A stretch of 64,000 nucleotides of DNA from Acetobacteraceae bacterium (GTDB taxonomy: Bacteria; Pseudomonadota; Alphaproteobacteria; Acetobacterales; Acetobacteraceae): NCBI GenBank assembly GCA_003164135.1, contig PLSD01000102.1:97235-161234 (forward strand). Direction: 5' to 3'. A program made the position numbers and the translations under genes. Under the pieces are notes generated by a model. That model was given only the letters and a program-made list of their open reading frames with translations, searched no databases and was not told the DNA's origin. Shown in pieces: positions 1-7,163 of the stretch (its first letter is position 1; each line of letters begins with the position of its first letter).

Positions 1-130
1 TGGGCCCAAGCCCGCCGGCCGTTTCGAGACCGGCCGCAAGCGCGGCTTCGATGAAGGCCGTGAGGAATTCCGCGCGCGTGACGAATTCCGCGCCGACCGT
101 GACGACTACGGCATTGAGGAGGAAATCTAA
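1..130 (+). CDS. rpsF: 30S ribosomal protein S6, C-terminal end (partial)
   Basis: An open frame enters from the left edge and stops with TAA at 128-130. The visible 42 residues are highly charged (rich in Arg, Asp, Glu), which fits the extended C-terminal tail that many alphaproteobacterial S6 proteins carry; the folded S6 domain lies outside the window. The stop overlaps the rpsR start by one base (TAATG) and rplI follows, which is the usual rpsF-rpsR-rplI order. The identification rests mainly on this neighbourhood, because the tail itself has low sequence complexity. Confidence 0.78.
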   Translation, partial: GPKPAGRFETGRKRGFDEGREEFRARDEFRADRDDYGIEEEI

Positions 131-405
131 TGTCCGAAGCAGCAACCCCCGATGCCGGCCTGCGCCGCCCCTCCGTTGGAGCCCGCAAGCCCTTCTTCCG
201 CCGGAAGAAATCCTGCCCGTTCTCCGGTGCAGGCGCCCCGATCATCGACTACAAGGACGTGCGCCTGCTGTCGCGCTTCCTCTCCGAGCGCGGCAAAATC
301 GTGCCGTCGCGCATCACCGCGGTGTCCGGCAAAAAGCAGCGTGAACTGGCCAAAGCCATCAAGCGCGCTCGCTTCCTCGCCCTTCTCCCCTATGTTCTGA
401 GCTAA
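130..405 (+). CDS. rpsR: 30S ribosomal protein S18
   Basis: A 91-residue basic protein of the bS18 family, part of the small-subunit platform, where it pairs with S6. The core after residue 20 reads [12 protein letters not shown], then [20 protein letters not shown] and [20 protein letters not shown], which are characteristic S18 segments; the C-terminus [10 protein letters not shown] is also typical. Its ATG overlaps the upstream rpsF stop and rplI starts 15 bases downstream, so the three genes probably form one transcript with translational coupling. Confidence 0.97.
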   Translation: MSEAATPDAGLRRPSVGARKPFFRRKKSCPFSGAGAPIIDYKDVRLLSRFLSERGKIVPSRITAVSGKKQRELAKAIKRARFLALLPYVLS

Positions 406-419
406 GAGGAGCAAGAAAC

Positions 420-974
420 ATGGCACAAGTAGAACTGATCCTGCTCCAGCGCGTCGAGAAACTCGGCCAGATGGGCGAAATCGTCAAAGTCAAACCCGGC
501 TATGCGCGCAACTTCCTGCTGCCGCAGTCCAAAGCCGTCCGTGCGACCAAAGCCAACCGCGAGCGCTTCGAACGTGAGCGCGTGCAGCTTGAAGCGCAGA
601 ACATCAAGCGCCGCGACGAGGCCGAGCGTGTGGCCGAGCGCGTGCATGGCCTGAGCATCACCCTGATCCGTCAGGCATCCGATGCCGGCGCCCTCTACGG
701 CTCCGTCTCCAGCCGCGACCTTTCCGACGCCTGCACCGCTGCCGGTCTCGGCATCGAGCGCGCCCAGGTCCTCCTGGTCCACCCGATCAAGGCGCTTGGC
801 GTTTCCTCCGTGCGGGTCGCCCTGCACCCGGAAGTCGTCATCGACGTCAAGGTAAACGTGGCCCGCTCGGTTGAAGAAGCCGAGAAGCAAGCCCGTGGTG
901 AAGCCGTCGCCGCCGAGCCGGACGAAAAGCCGGAACTCGGCCCGCTGTTCGGCGAGGAAGAGACCGCCGCGTAA
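420..974 (+). CDS. rplI: 50S ribosomal protein L9
   Basis: A 184-residue bL9 protein. The N-terminal RNA-binding domain shows [20 protein letters not shown] and [16 protein letters not shown], the signature of the family. A long connecting helix follows, then the C-terminal domain with [13 protein letters not shown]. The protein is longer than the 149 residues of E. coli L9 because of an acidic tail after about residue 150, which is common in alphaproteobacteria. GAGGAGC about 8 bases before the ATG is a good ribosome binding site. It is the last gene of the rpsF-rpsR-rplI operon and is followed by a strong terminator. Confidence 0.97.
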   Translation: MAQVELILLQRVEKLGQMGEIVKVKPGYARNFLLPQSKAVRATKANRERFERERVQLEAQNIKRRDEAERVAERVHGLSITLIRQASDAGALYGSVSSRDLSDACTAAGLGIERAQVLLVHPIKALGVSSVRVALHPEVVIDVKVNVARSVEEAEKQARGEAVAAEPDEKPELGPLFGEEETAA

Positions 975-1000
975 GCCTCACCGCTTACAAAGCCAAAAAA

Positions 1001-1033
1001 ACGGCTCCCGTGGCAACACGGGGGCCGTTTTTT
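1001..1033 (+). terminator. Rho-independent terminator of the rpsF-rpsR-rplI operon
   Basis: A GC-rich stem with one internal T/G mismatch (ACGGCTCCCGTG paired with CACGGGGGCCGT), a GCAA loop and a run of T directly after it. It starts 26 bases after the rplI stop codon. Confidence 0.9.
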
Positions 1034-1070
1034 GTGCCCGCCGTCCAGCCCGCTGATTTCTTTTGCAAAA

Positions 1071-1084
1071 TTGACCCGGATCAA
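1071..1084. promoter_or_regulatory. FNR/FixK-type box upstream of cfa
   Basis: The 14-mer TTGACCCGGATCAA fits TTGA-N6-TCAA and differs by one base from the FNR consensus TTGAT-N4-ATCAA. Its centre lies about 87 bases before the cfa GTG. A possible extended -10 (TGCTACAT, 1103-1110) would put the box near -40, a position suited to activation. This is a sequence match only; similar boxes occur at 9355 and 62691. Confidence 0.55.
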
Positions 1085-1164
1085 GGTATAAACTTCCAAT
1101 CCTGCTACATCTTTTTTTCTGCATCTTGCTTCCTGGCTAACCGTTAACTGCAACGGAGAAGGAC

Positions 1165-2406
1165 GTGACCTGGCTGTTCAAAAAGCTGTTGGATCGTTTT
1201 CTTACCGGCTCCATTCGCGAGGGCCGGTTCAGGGTTATCTGGCCCGACGGGTCGGAGTCCCTCTACGGCGACGGAACAAATCCCGCCGCTGGCATCAAAA
1301 TCCTTGATGCAGCCACCTTGCGCCGTCTGGTCCTCAACCCCGGCCTCGCCCTCGGTGAAGGCTATATGGATGGCGGCGTCATCCCTCTGGACAGCTCCAT
1401 CCACGACGTCCTGATTATCTTGCTGGGCAACATCGGCCGCCACCCGATGCCAACACTCGAATGGAACGAGCGCCTAGGCTTGCTGTTGCGCCCGATCTTA
1501 CAAGCCAACAACGCCGTCCGCTCCAAAAACAACGTGGCGCACCACTACGACCTCAACGGCCAGCTCTATTCGCTGTTCCTGGACCGCGACCGGCAATATT
1601 CCTGCGCCTATTTCCCCCGCGGCGATGAGAGCCTGGAGGAAGCCCAAACCGCCAAAAAACGCCACATCGCCGCCAAACTCCTGCTCAACCGCCCGGACCT
1701 CACGGTGCTGGACATTGGCTGCGGCTGGGGCGGCTTGGCCCTCTCCCTGGCGCGCGACTTCGGCGCCCGCGTCACCGGCATCACCCTGTCGGAGGAACAA
1801 CTCACCGAGGCCCGCGCCCGCGCCGCCGCCGCCGGGCTCTCCGAACGCGTGAAATTCGAACTAATGGACTACCGCGCCATGGACCAGCAGTTCGACCGCA
1901 TCGTCTCGGTCGGCATGTTCGAGCATGTCGGCGCGCCGAGTTTTCCCAGCTTCTTCGCCACCGTCAGCCACTGCCTGAAGCCTGACGGCGTCGCCCTGCT
2001 GCACTCCATCGGCCGGTTCGCGGGCCCCGGCGCCACCAACAAATGGATCGCCAAATACATCTTCCCCGGCGGCTACTCCCCCGCCCTATCGGAGGCGTTG
2101 GCCCCGCTGGAAAAATCCGGCCTGGTAACCACGGACATCGAAATCCTCCGCCTGCACTACGCGAAAACCATCGCCCACTGGCGCCGCCGCTTCGCCGCCA
2201 ACCGCACCGCCATCGCCGCCTTATACGACGAGCGCTTCTGCCGCATGTTCGAGTTCTACCTCTCCTGCTCGGAACTCAGCTTCATCCACTTCGATGGCAT
2301 GAACTTCCAAATCCAGATGGCCCACGACCGCGCGGCCGTGCCCCTAACCCGCGACTACATGGTCGAGCAGGAGCGCCATCTCACCCAGGCCAGAGCGGCG
2401 GAATAA
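1165..2406 (+). CDS. cfa: Cyclopropane-fatty-acyl-phospholipid synthase
   Basis: A 413-residue SAM-dependent enzyme of the CfaS family, which transfers a methylene group from SAM to the double bond of membrane phospholipid acyl chains. The SAM-binding motif is VLDIGCGWGGLALSLA (around residues 176-191), followed by GITLSEEQL, and the family motif FDRIVSVGMFEHVG lies near residue 245. The start is GTG, with GGAGAAGG about 5 bases upstream. In acidophiles, cyclopropane lipids reduce proton permeability, so expression under low oxygen or in stationary phase would be sensible; the FNR-type box at 1071 suggests oxygen control but is not proof. Confidence 0.93.
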   Translation: MTWLFKKLLDRFLTGSIREGRFRVIWPDGSESLYGDGTNPAAGIKILDAATLRRLVLNPGLALGEGYMDGGVIPLDSSIHDVLIILLGNIGRHPMPTLEWNERLGLLLRPILQANNAVRSKNNVAHHYDLNGQLYSLFLDRDRQYSCAYFPRGDESLEEAQTAKKRHIAAKLLLNRPDLTVLDIGCGWGGLALSLARDFGARVTGITLSEEQLTEARARAAAAGLSERVKFELMDYRAMDQQFDRIVSVGMFEHVGAPSFPSFFATVSHCLKPDGVALLHSIGRFAGPGATNKWIAKYIFPGGYSPALSEALAPLEKSGLVTTDIEILRLHYAKTIAHWRRRFAANRTAIAALYDERFCRMFEFYLSCSELSFIHFDGMNFQIQMAHDRAAVPLTRDYMVEQERHLTQARAAE

Positions 2407-2452
2407 CCCGCCAGTTTGGACATGCGAGGGCAAACACGCTTAAGCTCCCCGC

Positions 2453-3244
2453 ATGCAACTCCCCTGGCAAAAACCAAAAATCCCCGTCCTGTCCCTGCGC
2501 GGCATCATCGCCGCCCGCCCCGGCGCCATCAACCTGGAGGCCTACACCGCCCCCATCGAACGCGCCTTCGCTCTGGCCAAAAAGAGCAAACACCTCATCC
2601 TGGCCATCGAAAGCCCCGGCGGCTCGGCGGTACAATCAGACCTCATCGGCCAGATCCTCATCCGCCGCGCCAAGGAAACCAACGTGGAAATCACCGCCAT
2701 CATCGGTGACGTCGGCGCCTCCGGCGGCTACTGGCTCGCCTGCGCCGCCAATAAAATCTACGCCAACCGCCTCTCCATCGTCGGCTCCATCGGCGTCATC
2801 ACCGGCGGCTTCGGGCTGGACAAATTCATCGCCCGCCACGGCATCGAGCGCCGGCTCTTCACCGCCGGCGAAAACAAGGCCCGGCTGGAAATGTTCTCGC
2901 CCTTCCGCCCGCAAGACGGCGAATTCATCCACGGCCTGCTCGGCGAAGCCCACGAAATATTCAAATCCTGGGTCCGCGAACGCCGCGGCACGCGCCTGAC
3001 CAGCGACGAGACCAAAATCTTCGACGGCGGCTTCTGCTCCGGCGAACGCGCCGTCGCCCTCGGCCTCATCGACGGCCTCGCCGACCTCGACACCATCGTG
3101 AAGGAACTCGGCGGCAAAAAAGCCCGCCCCATCTGGCTCCGCCCAAAACCCCCGCGCGGCATCATGCGCTTCCTCACCCGCGGCGCCGTGGAATCCGCCC
3201 TCGACATCGCCGAAGAACGCCTCAACGCCCCGACGCTGCGTTAA
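2453..3244 (+). CDS. S49 family serine peptidase (SppA-like)
   Basis: A 263-residue protein of the S49 (signal peptide peptidase A) family. The nucleophile is Ser90 in GDVGASGGYW, and the probable general base is Lys142 in GENKARLE; the 52-residue spacing equals that of the Ser147-Lys199 pair in B. subtilis SppA. AIESPGGSAVQSD is the conserved strand before the active site. There is no clear N-terminal membrane anchor, so this short form may be cytoplasmic or weakly membrane-associated, unlike classical SppA. It probably degrades cleaved signal peptides or membrane-derived peptides; the substrate is not shown by the sequence. Confidence 0.88.
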   Translation: MQLPWQKPKIPVLSLRGIIAARPGAINLEAYTAPIERAFALAKKSKHLILAIESPGGSAVQSDLIGQILIRRAKETNVEITAIIGDVGASGGYWLACAANKIYANRLSIVGSIGVITGGFGLDKFIARHGIERRLFTAGENKARLEMFSPFRPQDGEFIHGLLGEAHEIFKSWVRERRGTRLTSDETKIFDGGFCSGERAVALGLIDGLADLDTIVKELGGKKARPIWLRPKPPRGIMRFLTRGAVESALDIAEERLNAPTLR

Positions 3245-3254
3245 AAACCAGCTT

Positions 3255-3323
3255 TAGAGCGCGATCGGTTTAGGTCCGCTCATCTTGAGCGGCCTAAAGC
3301 GTGAATCGCCCTCAGCAAAAAGG
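3255..3323. repeat. Dispersed palindromic element, copy A
   Basis: The outer flank TAGAGCGCGATCG (3255-3267) and the inner flank CGTGAATCG (3300-3308) enclose an imperfect hairpin (stem 3269-3282 with 3286-3298, one bulged T). CTCAGCAAAAAG follows. A second copy at 27346 has the same flanks but a different stem sequence. Confidence 0.7.
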
Positions 3324-3360
3324 CTAGAGCATGATCGCACTTAAAGCGATCATGCTCTAG
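3324..3360. terminator. Perfect 15-bp hairpin at the end of the oxidase subunit IV gene
   Basis: CTAGAGCATGATCGC (3324-3338) pairs perfectly with 3346-3360 across a 7-base loop. The stem begins with TAGAGC-N2-GATCG, the same motif that opens the palindromic elements at 3255 and 27346. The stop codon of the minus-strand gene (3357-3359) lies inside the stem. No T-run follows on either strand, so a terminator role is only possible; it may instead be a member of the repeat family. Confidence 0.5.
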
Positions 3361-3521
3361 CGCCAGACGGTCAGCGCGCCGATGAGCAGCAACGCCAGCA
3401 CTGTCGCGACGGTGTTGACGGTGAGGAATTTTGTGAAGCCATTCCAGCCTTTTTGGGAAACCGTGTCGAAATCCAGATCAGGCGGCAGGGTCGTGGTGTT
3501 GTGTGCGGTCTCGGATGACAT
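3357..3521 (-). CDS. aa3-type cytochrome c oxidase subunit IV-like peptide
   Basis: A 54-residue protein found by reading the minus strand between purN and the S49 gene. The N-terminal part contains DFDTVSQKGWNGFTKF and is followed by one transmembrane helix rich in Val, Ala and Leu (about residues 33-52), ending TVWR. This layout matches the small bacterial aa3-type cytochrome c oxidase subunit IV family (PF07835), a single-helix accessory subunit of the terminal oxidase. The other oxidase subunits are not in this window. The gene lies just downstream of purN on the same strand, 53 bases away. Family assignment is by pattern, not by a search. Confidence 0.72.
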   Translation of the reverse strand: MSSETAHNTTTLPPDLDFDTVSQKGWNGFTKFLTVNTVATVLALLLIGALTVWR

Positions 3522-3574
3522 GTTTGTTCTACTTTCCCGGAGTAAATTTCAGCAGTAATCTTCTGGCCCGAGCT

Positions 3575-4201
3575 TTACGGTTTTGCCCCGCCCTCTGGCA
3601 AGTGGATTTTGCGGGCCAACTCCGCCAGCGCCGCCGGATAAATCCGGTGCTCCTGTTCCAGCACCCGCGCCGCCAGCGCATCCTCGTCATCGCCGGGCAG
3701 CACCGGCACCGTGGCCTGCGCCAGCACCGGCCCGTCATCCATCACCTCGGTCACCAGATGCACCGTGCAGCCGTGTTCCGGCTCACCCGCCGCCAAAGCC
3801 CGCCCATGCGTATCCAGGCCAGGATACGCCGGTAGCAGGCTCGGGTGGATATTCAACATCCGCCCCGCCCAGCGCCCCACCAAATAAGGCGTTAGTATCC
3901 GCATATACCCAGCCAAACACACAATCGCGATGCCCCGCTCCACCAGCACCGCATCAATCGCCCGCTCATGTGCCTCGCGATCCTTGCCATACGGTTTCGC
4001 CGAAATCGCCAGCGCCTCCACGCCCAACCCGCGCGCAATCTCCAGCCCCGGCGCCTCCGCCGTGTTGGAAATCACCAGCGCAATCTCCGCCGAATACCCC
4101 GGCGCCCGCGCCGCTTTAATCAACGCTTCCATGTTGGAGCCGCGCCCGGAAATCAGCACGGCCACGCGCGGTTTAGGCAAACAGCCTCTCCTGCCCGGCA
4201 A
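3575..4201 (-). CDS. purN: Phosphoribosylglycinamide formyltransferase
   Basis: The third step of purine synthesis: formyl transfer from 10-formyl-THF to GAR. The 208-residue protein has the family's [15 protein letters not shown] near the N-terminus and the folate/catalytic region [15 protein letters not shown] followed by [20 protein letters not shown]. The ATG at 4201 lies 29 bases inside purM; a TTG at 4180, which overlaps the purM stop by only a few bases and has AGGAGAGG just upstream, is an equally good or better start and would remove seven residues. It is cotranscribed with purM. Confidence 0.95.
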   Translation of the reverse strand: MPGRRGCLPKPRVAVLISGRGSNMEALIKAARAPGYSAEIALVISNTAEAPGLEIARGLGVEALAISAKPYGKDREAHERAIDAVLVERGIAIVCLAGYMRILTPYLVGRWAGRMLNIHPSLLPAYPGLDTHGRALAAGEPEHGCTVHLVTEVMDDGPVLAQATVPVLPGDDEDALAARVLEQEHRIYPAALAELARKIHLPEGGAKP

Positions 4202-5204
4202 TCACCACACCCGGCGTACCCGTAACCTGCCCCAGCACAAACGGCGCCTCACCCGCCTCGTGCAGCAGCGCCATCGCGGCTTGCGCGTCGGAGACAATCA
4301 GCGTCATCCCCACGCCGCAGTTAAACACCCGCAGCATTTCCTCCGCCGCCACATTGCCGGTCTTGGCCAGCCACGCAAACACCGCCGGCATCTCCCAAGG
4401 CCCGTGCAACGCCGCCCCGCAATCATCCGGCAGCGCGCGCGGCAAATTCCCCGGCAGCCCGCCGCCGGTAATATGCGCGGCACCCTTCAACAGCCCCGCC
4501 TTATGCAGCGCCAGCATCGGCTTCACGTAAATCCGTGTCGGCTGCATCAGCACCTCGGCCAGGGTCCGTCCATCCGTAAACGCCGAATCCCAACCCAACC
4601 CCGCATTGGCAATAATCCGCCGCACCAGCGAGAACCCGTTGGAATGCACGCCCGAACTCGGCAACGCCAAAATCGCATCCCCCGCCGCCACACCCGCCGG
4701 CAGCAGCGTGCCGCGTTCCGCCGCCCCTACTGAGAATCCGGCCAGGTCATAATCCCCCGCCGCATACATCCCCGGCATTTCCGCCGTCTCGCCGCCCACC
4801 AGCGCGCAGCCGGAAATCGTGCACCCTTGCGCAATCCCCGCGATCACCCGCTTCGCTGCCTCCACATCCAGCGCCCCGGTGGCAAAATAATCCAGAAAGA
4901 ACAGCGGCGCCGCCCCCTGCACGATCAAATCGTTCACGCACATCGCCACCAGATCAATGCCGACGTAGTCATGAATCCCCGTCTCAATCGCGATTTTCAG
5001 CTTGGTCCCCACGCCATCGGTGGTGGAAACCAAAATCGGGTCCACAAACCCGGCCGCCTTCAAATCGAACAGCGCGCCAAAGCCGCCCAGGCCCCCCAGC
5101 ACCCCGGCGCGCGAGGTCGCCTTCGCCAGCGGCTTGATCGCCTCCACCAGCGCGTCGCCGGCCTCGATATCCACACCTGCATCCCGGTACGTTACGCTGG
5201 TCAT
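4173..5204 (-). CDS. purM: Phosphoribosylformylglycinamidine cyclo-ligase (AIR synthetase)
   Basis: The ATP-dependent fifth step of purine synthesis, closing the imidazole ring to give AIR. The start chosen is the ATG at 5204 ([20 protein letters not shown]), which has GGAGG five bases upstream; an in-frame TTG at 5216 is less likely. The 343-residue product shows [13 protein letters not shown], the nucleotide-binding segment, then [12 protein letters not shown] and [11 protein letters not shown], all hallmarks of PurM. purN overlaps its end. It is divergent from the perM-hdaA-ppk unit, an arrangement common in alphaproteobacteria. Confidence 0.97.
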   Translation of the reverse strand: MTSVTYRDAGVDIEAGDALVEAIKPLAKATSRAGVLGGLGGFGALFDLKAAGFVDPILVSTTDGVGTKLKIAIETGIHDYVGIDLVAMCVNDLIVQGAAPLFFLDYFATGALDVEAAKRVIAGIAQGCTISGCALVGGETAEMPGMYAAGDYDLAGFSVGAAERGTLLPAGVAAGDAILALPSSGVHSNGFSLVRRIIANAGLGWDSAFTDGRTLAEVLMQPTRIYVKPMLALHKAGLLKGAAHITGGGLPGNLPRALPDDCGAALHGPWEMPAVFAWLAKTGNVAAEEMLRVFNCGVGMTLIVSDAQAAMALLHEAGEAPFVLGQVTGTPGVVIAGQERLFA

Positions 5205-5316
5205 GTCAGCCTCCAATGCGCTAAGTCTCCAGCATGGTTTTGCGAGTCCACACCGATAAAATTCTGCCGCGTTTCAACACAGGCCATAGCCGCGCGCAAT
5301 CGCTGGCGGCCCCGCA

Positions 5317-6423
5317 ATGAGCAATCCACCCATCGAAACCCCCACCAGCAACAAACTACTCTGGCAACGCCTGGCGTTCTCCGTGGTCATACTGCTGGTT
5401 GCATGGGAATTTCTCCGCCTGTTCTCCGGCATCCTCACCCCCTTCGTGGTCGCGGCTGGCCTGGCTTATTTCCTCGACCCCGCAGTCAGCCGCCTCGCCA
5501 GACTCGGCCTGCGCCGCTCGGCGGGCACCCTGCTCATCCTTGCCGGCGCCAGCATCCTCGTCGCCCTGTTCATCCTGCTGCTCTACCCGGTCATCGCGGC
5601 CCAGGCCGCTGCCTTCGCGGCCAACCTGCCCAACTATATAAAAACCGCCGAGAAGGATTTCGGCTACCTCATCCTGGATTTGCAGCACCGCCTCGGCCCC
5701 GGCGCCATGAGCCAGAAACTGCGCGACGTCGCCGCCAACCAGGCCGGCACCATCGTCTCCTACGCCGGCACCGCCGCCAGCAACATCATCGGCAGCGGCT
5801 TTGCGGTGGTGAACATCATCGCGCTGCTCGTCATCACCCCCATCGTCACCTTTTACTTCCTGCGTGACTGGCCGGCGATCATCAACCACGCCGACACCTG
5901 GCTCCCCCGCCCCTACGAGGAAGTCATCCGCGCCCAGGCCATCGAGGTGAACCGCATCCTCGCCGCCTGGATACGCGGCCAGGCGATCTGCTGCCTGCTC
6001 CTGGCCCTGGTCTACGCCGTGGGGCTAACCATCATCGGGCTGGACCTCGGCCTTATCGTCGGGCTGGCGGCCGGTCTTCTCTCCTTTATCCCTTATGTCG
6101 GCACCATCCTCGGCGGCGTTACCGCGATCCTGCTCTCGCTCAGCCAAAACCCCGGCTGGCACGGCGTCATCATGGTGTTCATCGTGTTCGGCTTCGGCCA
6201 AGCCCTTAACGACTACGTCATCCAGCCCCGTTTCCTGGGCGGCCGCGTCGGCCTGCCCGCGGTCTGGGTCATCTTCGCGCTGTTTGCCGGCGGCGCCGCA
6301 TTCGGCTTCCTCGGCATCATGCTGGCCGTGCCCGTCACCGCCACGCTGGGCGTCCTCGCCCGCTTCTGGCTGCGCCGTTACCTGCAAAGTCCATTGTACC
6401 TCGACGACCCGCCGCCCCCATGA
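5317..6423 (+). CDS. AI-2E family transporter (PerM-like permease)
   Basis: A 368-residue integral membrane protein with about seven or eight hydrophobic helices. An N-terminal pair (residues about 12-50) is followed by a third helix and a long soluble segment, then by a C-terminal bundle with LSFIPYVGTILGGV and the conserved VIQPRFLGGRVGLP, typical of the AI-2E transporter/PerM family (PF01594). The family includes TqsA, but most members have no proven substrate, so the name should not be read as autoinducer transport. Its last four bases overlap the hdaA start, as is usual for the alphaproteobacterial perM-hdaA pair. Confidence 0.88.
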   Translation: MSNPPIETPTSNKLLWQRLAFSVVILLVAWEFLRLFSGILTPFVVAAGLAYFLDPAVSRLARLGLRRSAGTLLILAGASILVALFILLLYPVIAAQAAAFAANLPNYIKTAEKDFGYLILDLQHRLGPGAMSQKLRDVAANQAGTIVSYAGTAASNIIGSGFAVVNIIALLVITPIVTFYFLRDWPAIINHADTWLPRPYEEVIRAQAIEVNRILAAWIRGQAICCLLLALVYAVGLTIIGLDLGLIVGLAAGLLSFIPYVGTILGGVTAILLSLSQNPGWHGVIMVFIVFGFGQALNDYVIQPRFLGGRVGLPAVWVIFALFAGGAAFGFLGIMLAVPVTATLGVLARFWLRRYLQSPLYLDDPPPP

Positions 6424-7076
6424 AGCAGCTCGCTTTACCCTTCGCGGAATCGCAGAACTTCTCCGCCGAGGATTTCTGCACCGCCCCCTCCAACGCCCAG
6501 GCGCGCGACTGGCTGGCCCGTCCCGACACCTGGAGCAACGGCCGCCTCGTGCTCTGGGGCGAACCCGGCTGCGGCAAAACCCACCTGCTACACATCTGGG
6601 CGGCGGCCGTTGGTGCCACCATCATCAACGGCGCCACGCTGCAAGGCCTGGTCCGCCCCAACGGCCCAGTGGCGGTGGACGATTCCGACATCGTGCTCGA
6701 ACCCCAGGCCCTGCTCCACCTGCTCAACGCCGCCGCCGAGGCCGGTTTCCCGGTCCTCATGGCCGCCCGCCTGCCCCCATCGCGACAGTCCTACCGCCTC
6801 GCCGACCTCACCAGCCGCCTGCGCGCCGCCGAGGCGGTGGAAATCCGCGCCCCCGAGGACGAGTTGCTGGAGCGCCTGCTCACCCGCCTCTGCGCCGATC
6901 GCCAACTTTCCTTGAATTTTTCCGTGCGCAACTTCCTGCTCACCCATCTGCCGCGCACCGCCGCCGCCCTGCGCGAAGCCGTCGCCCGGCTGGACCACGC
7001 CACACTCGACCAGGGCAAAAAGATCACCCGCCCCTTCGCCGCCGAGGTGCTGGCCGAATTATTCGAGCCACCATAA
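6420..7076 (+). CDS. hdaA: DnaA-related regulatory protein HdaA
   Basis: A 218-residue protein that resembles the AAA+ module of DnaA but lacks the C-terminal DNA-binding domain. The N-terminal QLALPF is a beta-clamp-binding motif typical of Hda. The Walker A motif is GEPGCGKT (residues 47-54), and the degenerate Walker B VAVDDSDIV follows at about residue 82. The family promotes hydrolysis of DnaA-ATP after initiation (regulatory inactivation of DnaA) together with the DNA-loaded clamp. It is translated from an ATG that overlaps the end of the permease gene, and ppk follows. Confidence 0.9.
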   Translation: MKQLALPFAESQNFSAEDFCTAPSNAQARDWLARPDTWSNGRLVLWGEPGCGKTHLLHIWAAAVGATIINGATLQGLVRPNGPVAVDDSDIVLEPQALLHLLNAAAEAGFPVLMAARLPPSRQSYRLADLTSRLRAAEAVEIRAPEDELLERLLTRLCADRQLSLNFSVRNFLLTHLPRTAAALREAVARLDHATLDQGKKITRPFAAEVLAELFEPP

Positions 7077-7123
7077 GAAATTTTTAAGAAAAACTGTTAC
7101 CAACTCGTCATCCCCGGTGCACA

Positions 7124-7156
7124 ATGGCCTGTGTATAGGCATGGTCTGTGTATAGG
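7124..7156 (+). repeat. 16-bp tandem duplication before ppk
   Basis: ATGGCCTGTGTATAGG (7124-7139) is repeated with one change at 7141-7156 (period 17). The second copy supplies the AGG of the ppk ribosome binding site and also gives a spurious in-frame GTG start at 7131. Confidence 0.7.
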
Positions 7157-7163
7157 AGAGGGT

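Noticed and set aside
2043..2999. Plus-strand frame spanning the end of cfa and most of the S49 gene
   Set aside because: A different frame over two conserved genes, Pro/Arg-rich, with no motif.
4747..5867. Frames antisense to purM running into the permease gene
   Set aside because: Shadow frames over conserved genes, with no ribosome binding site or domain.
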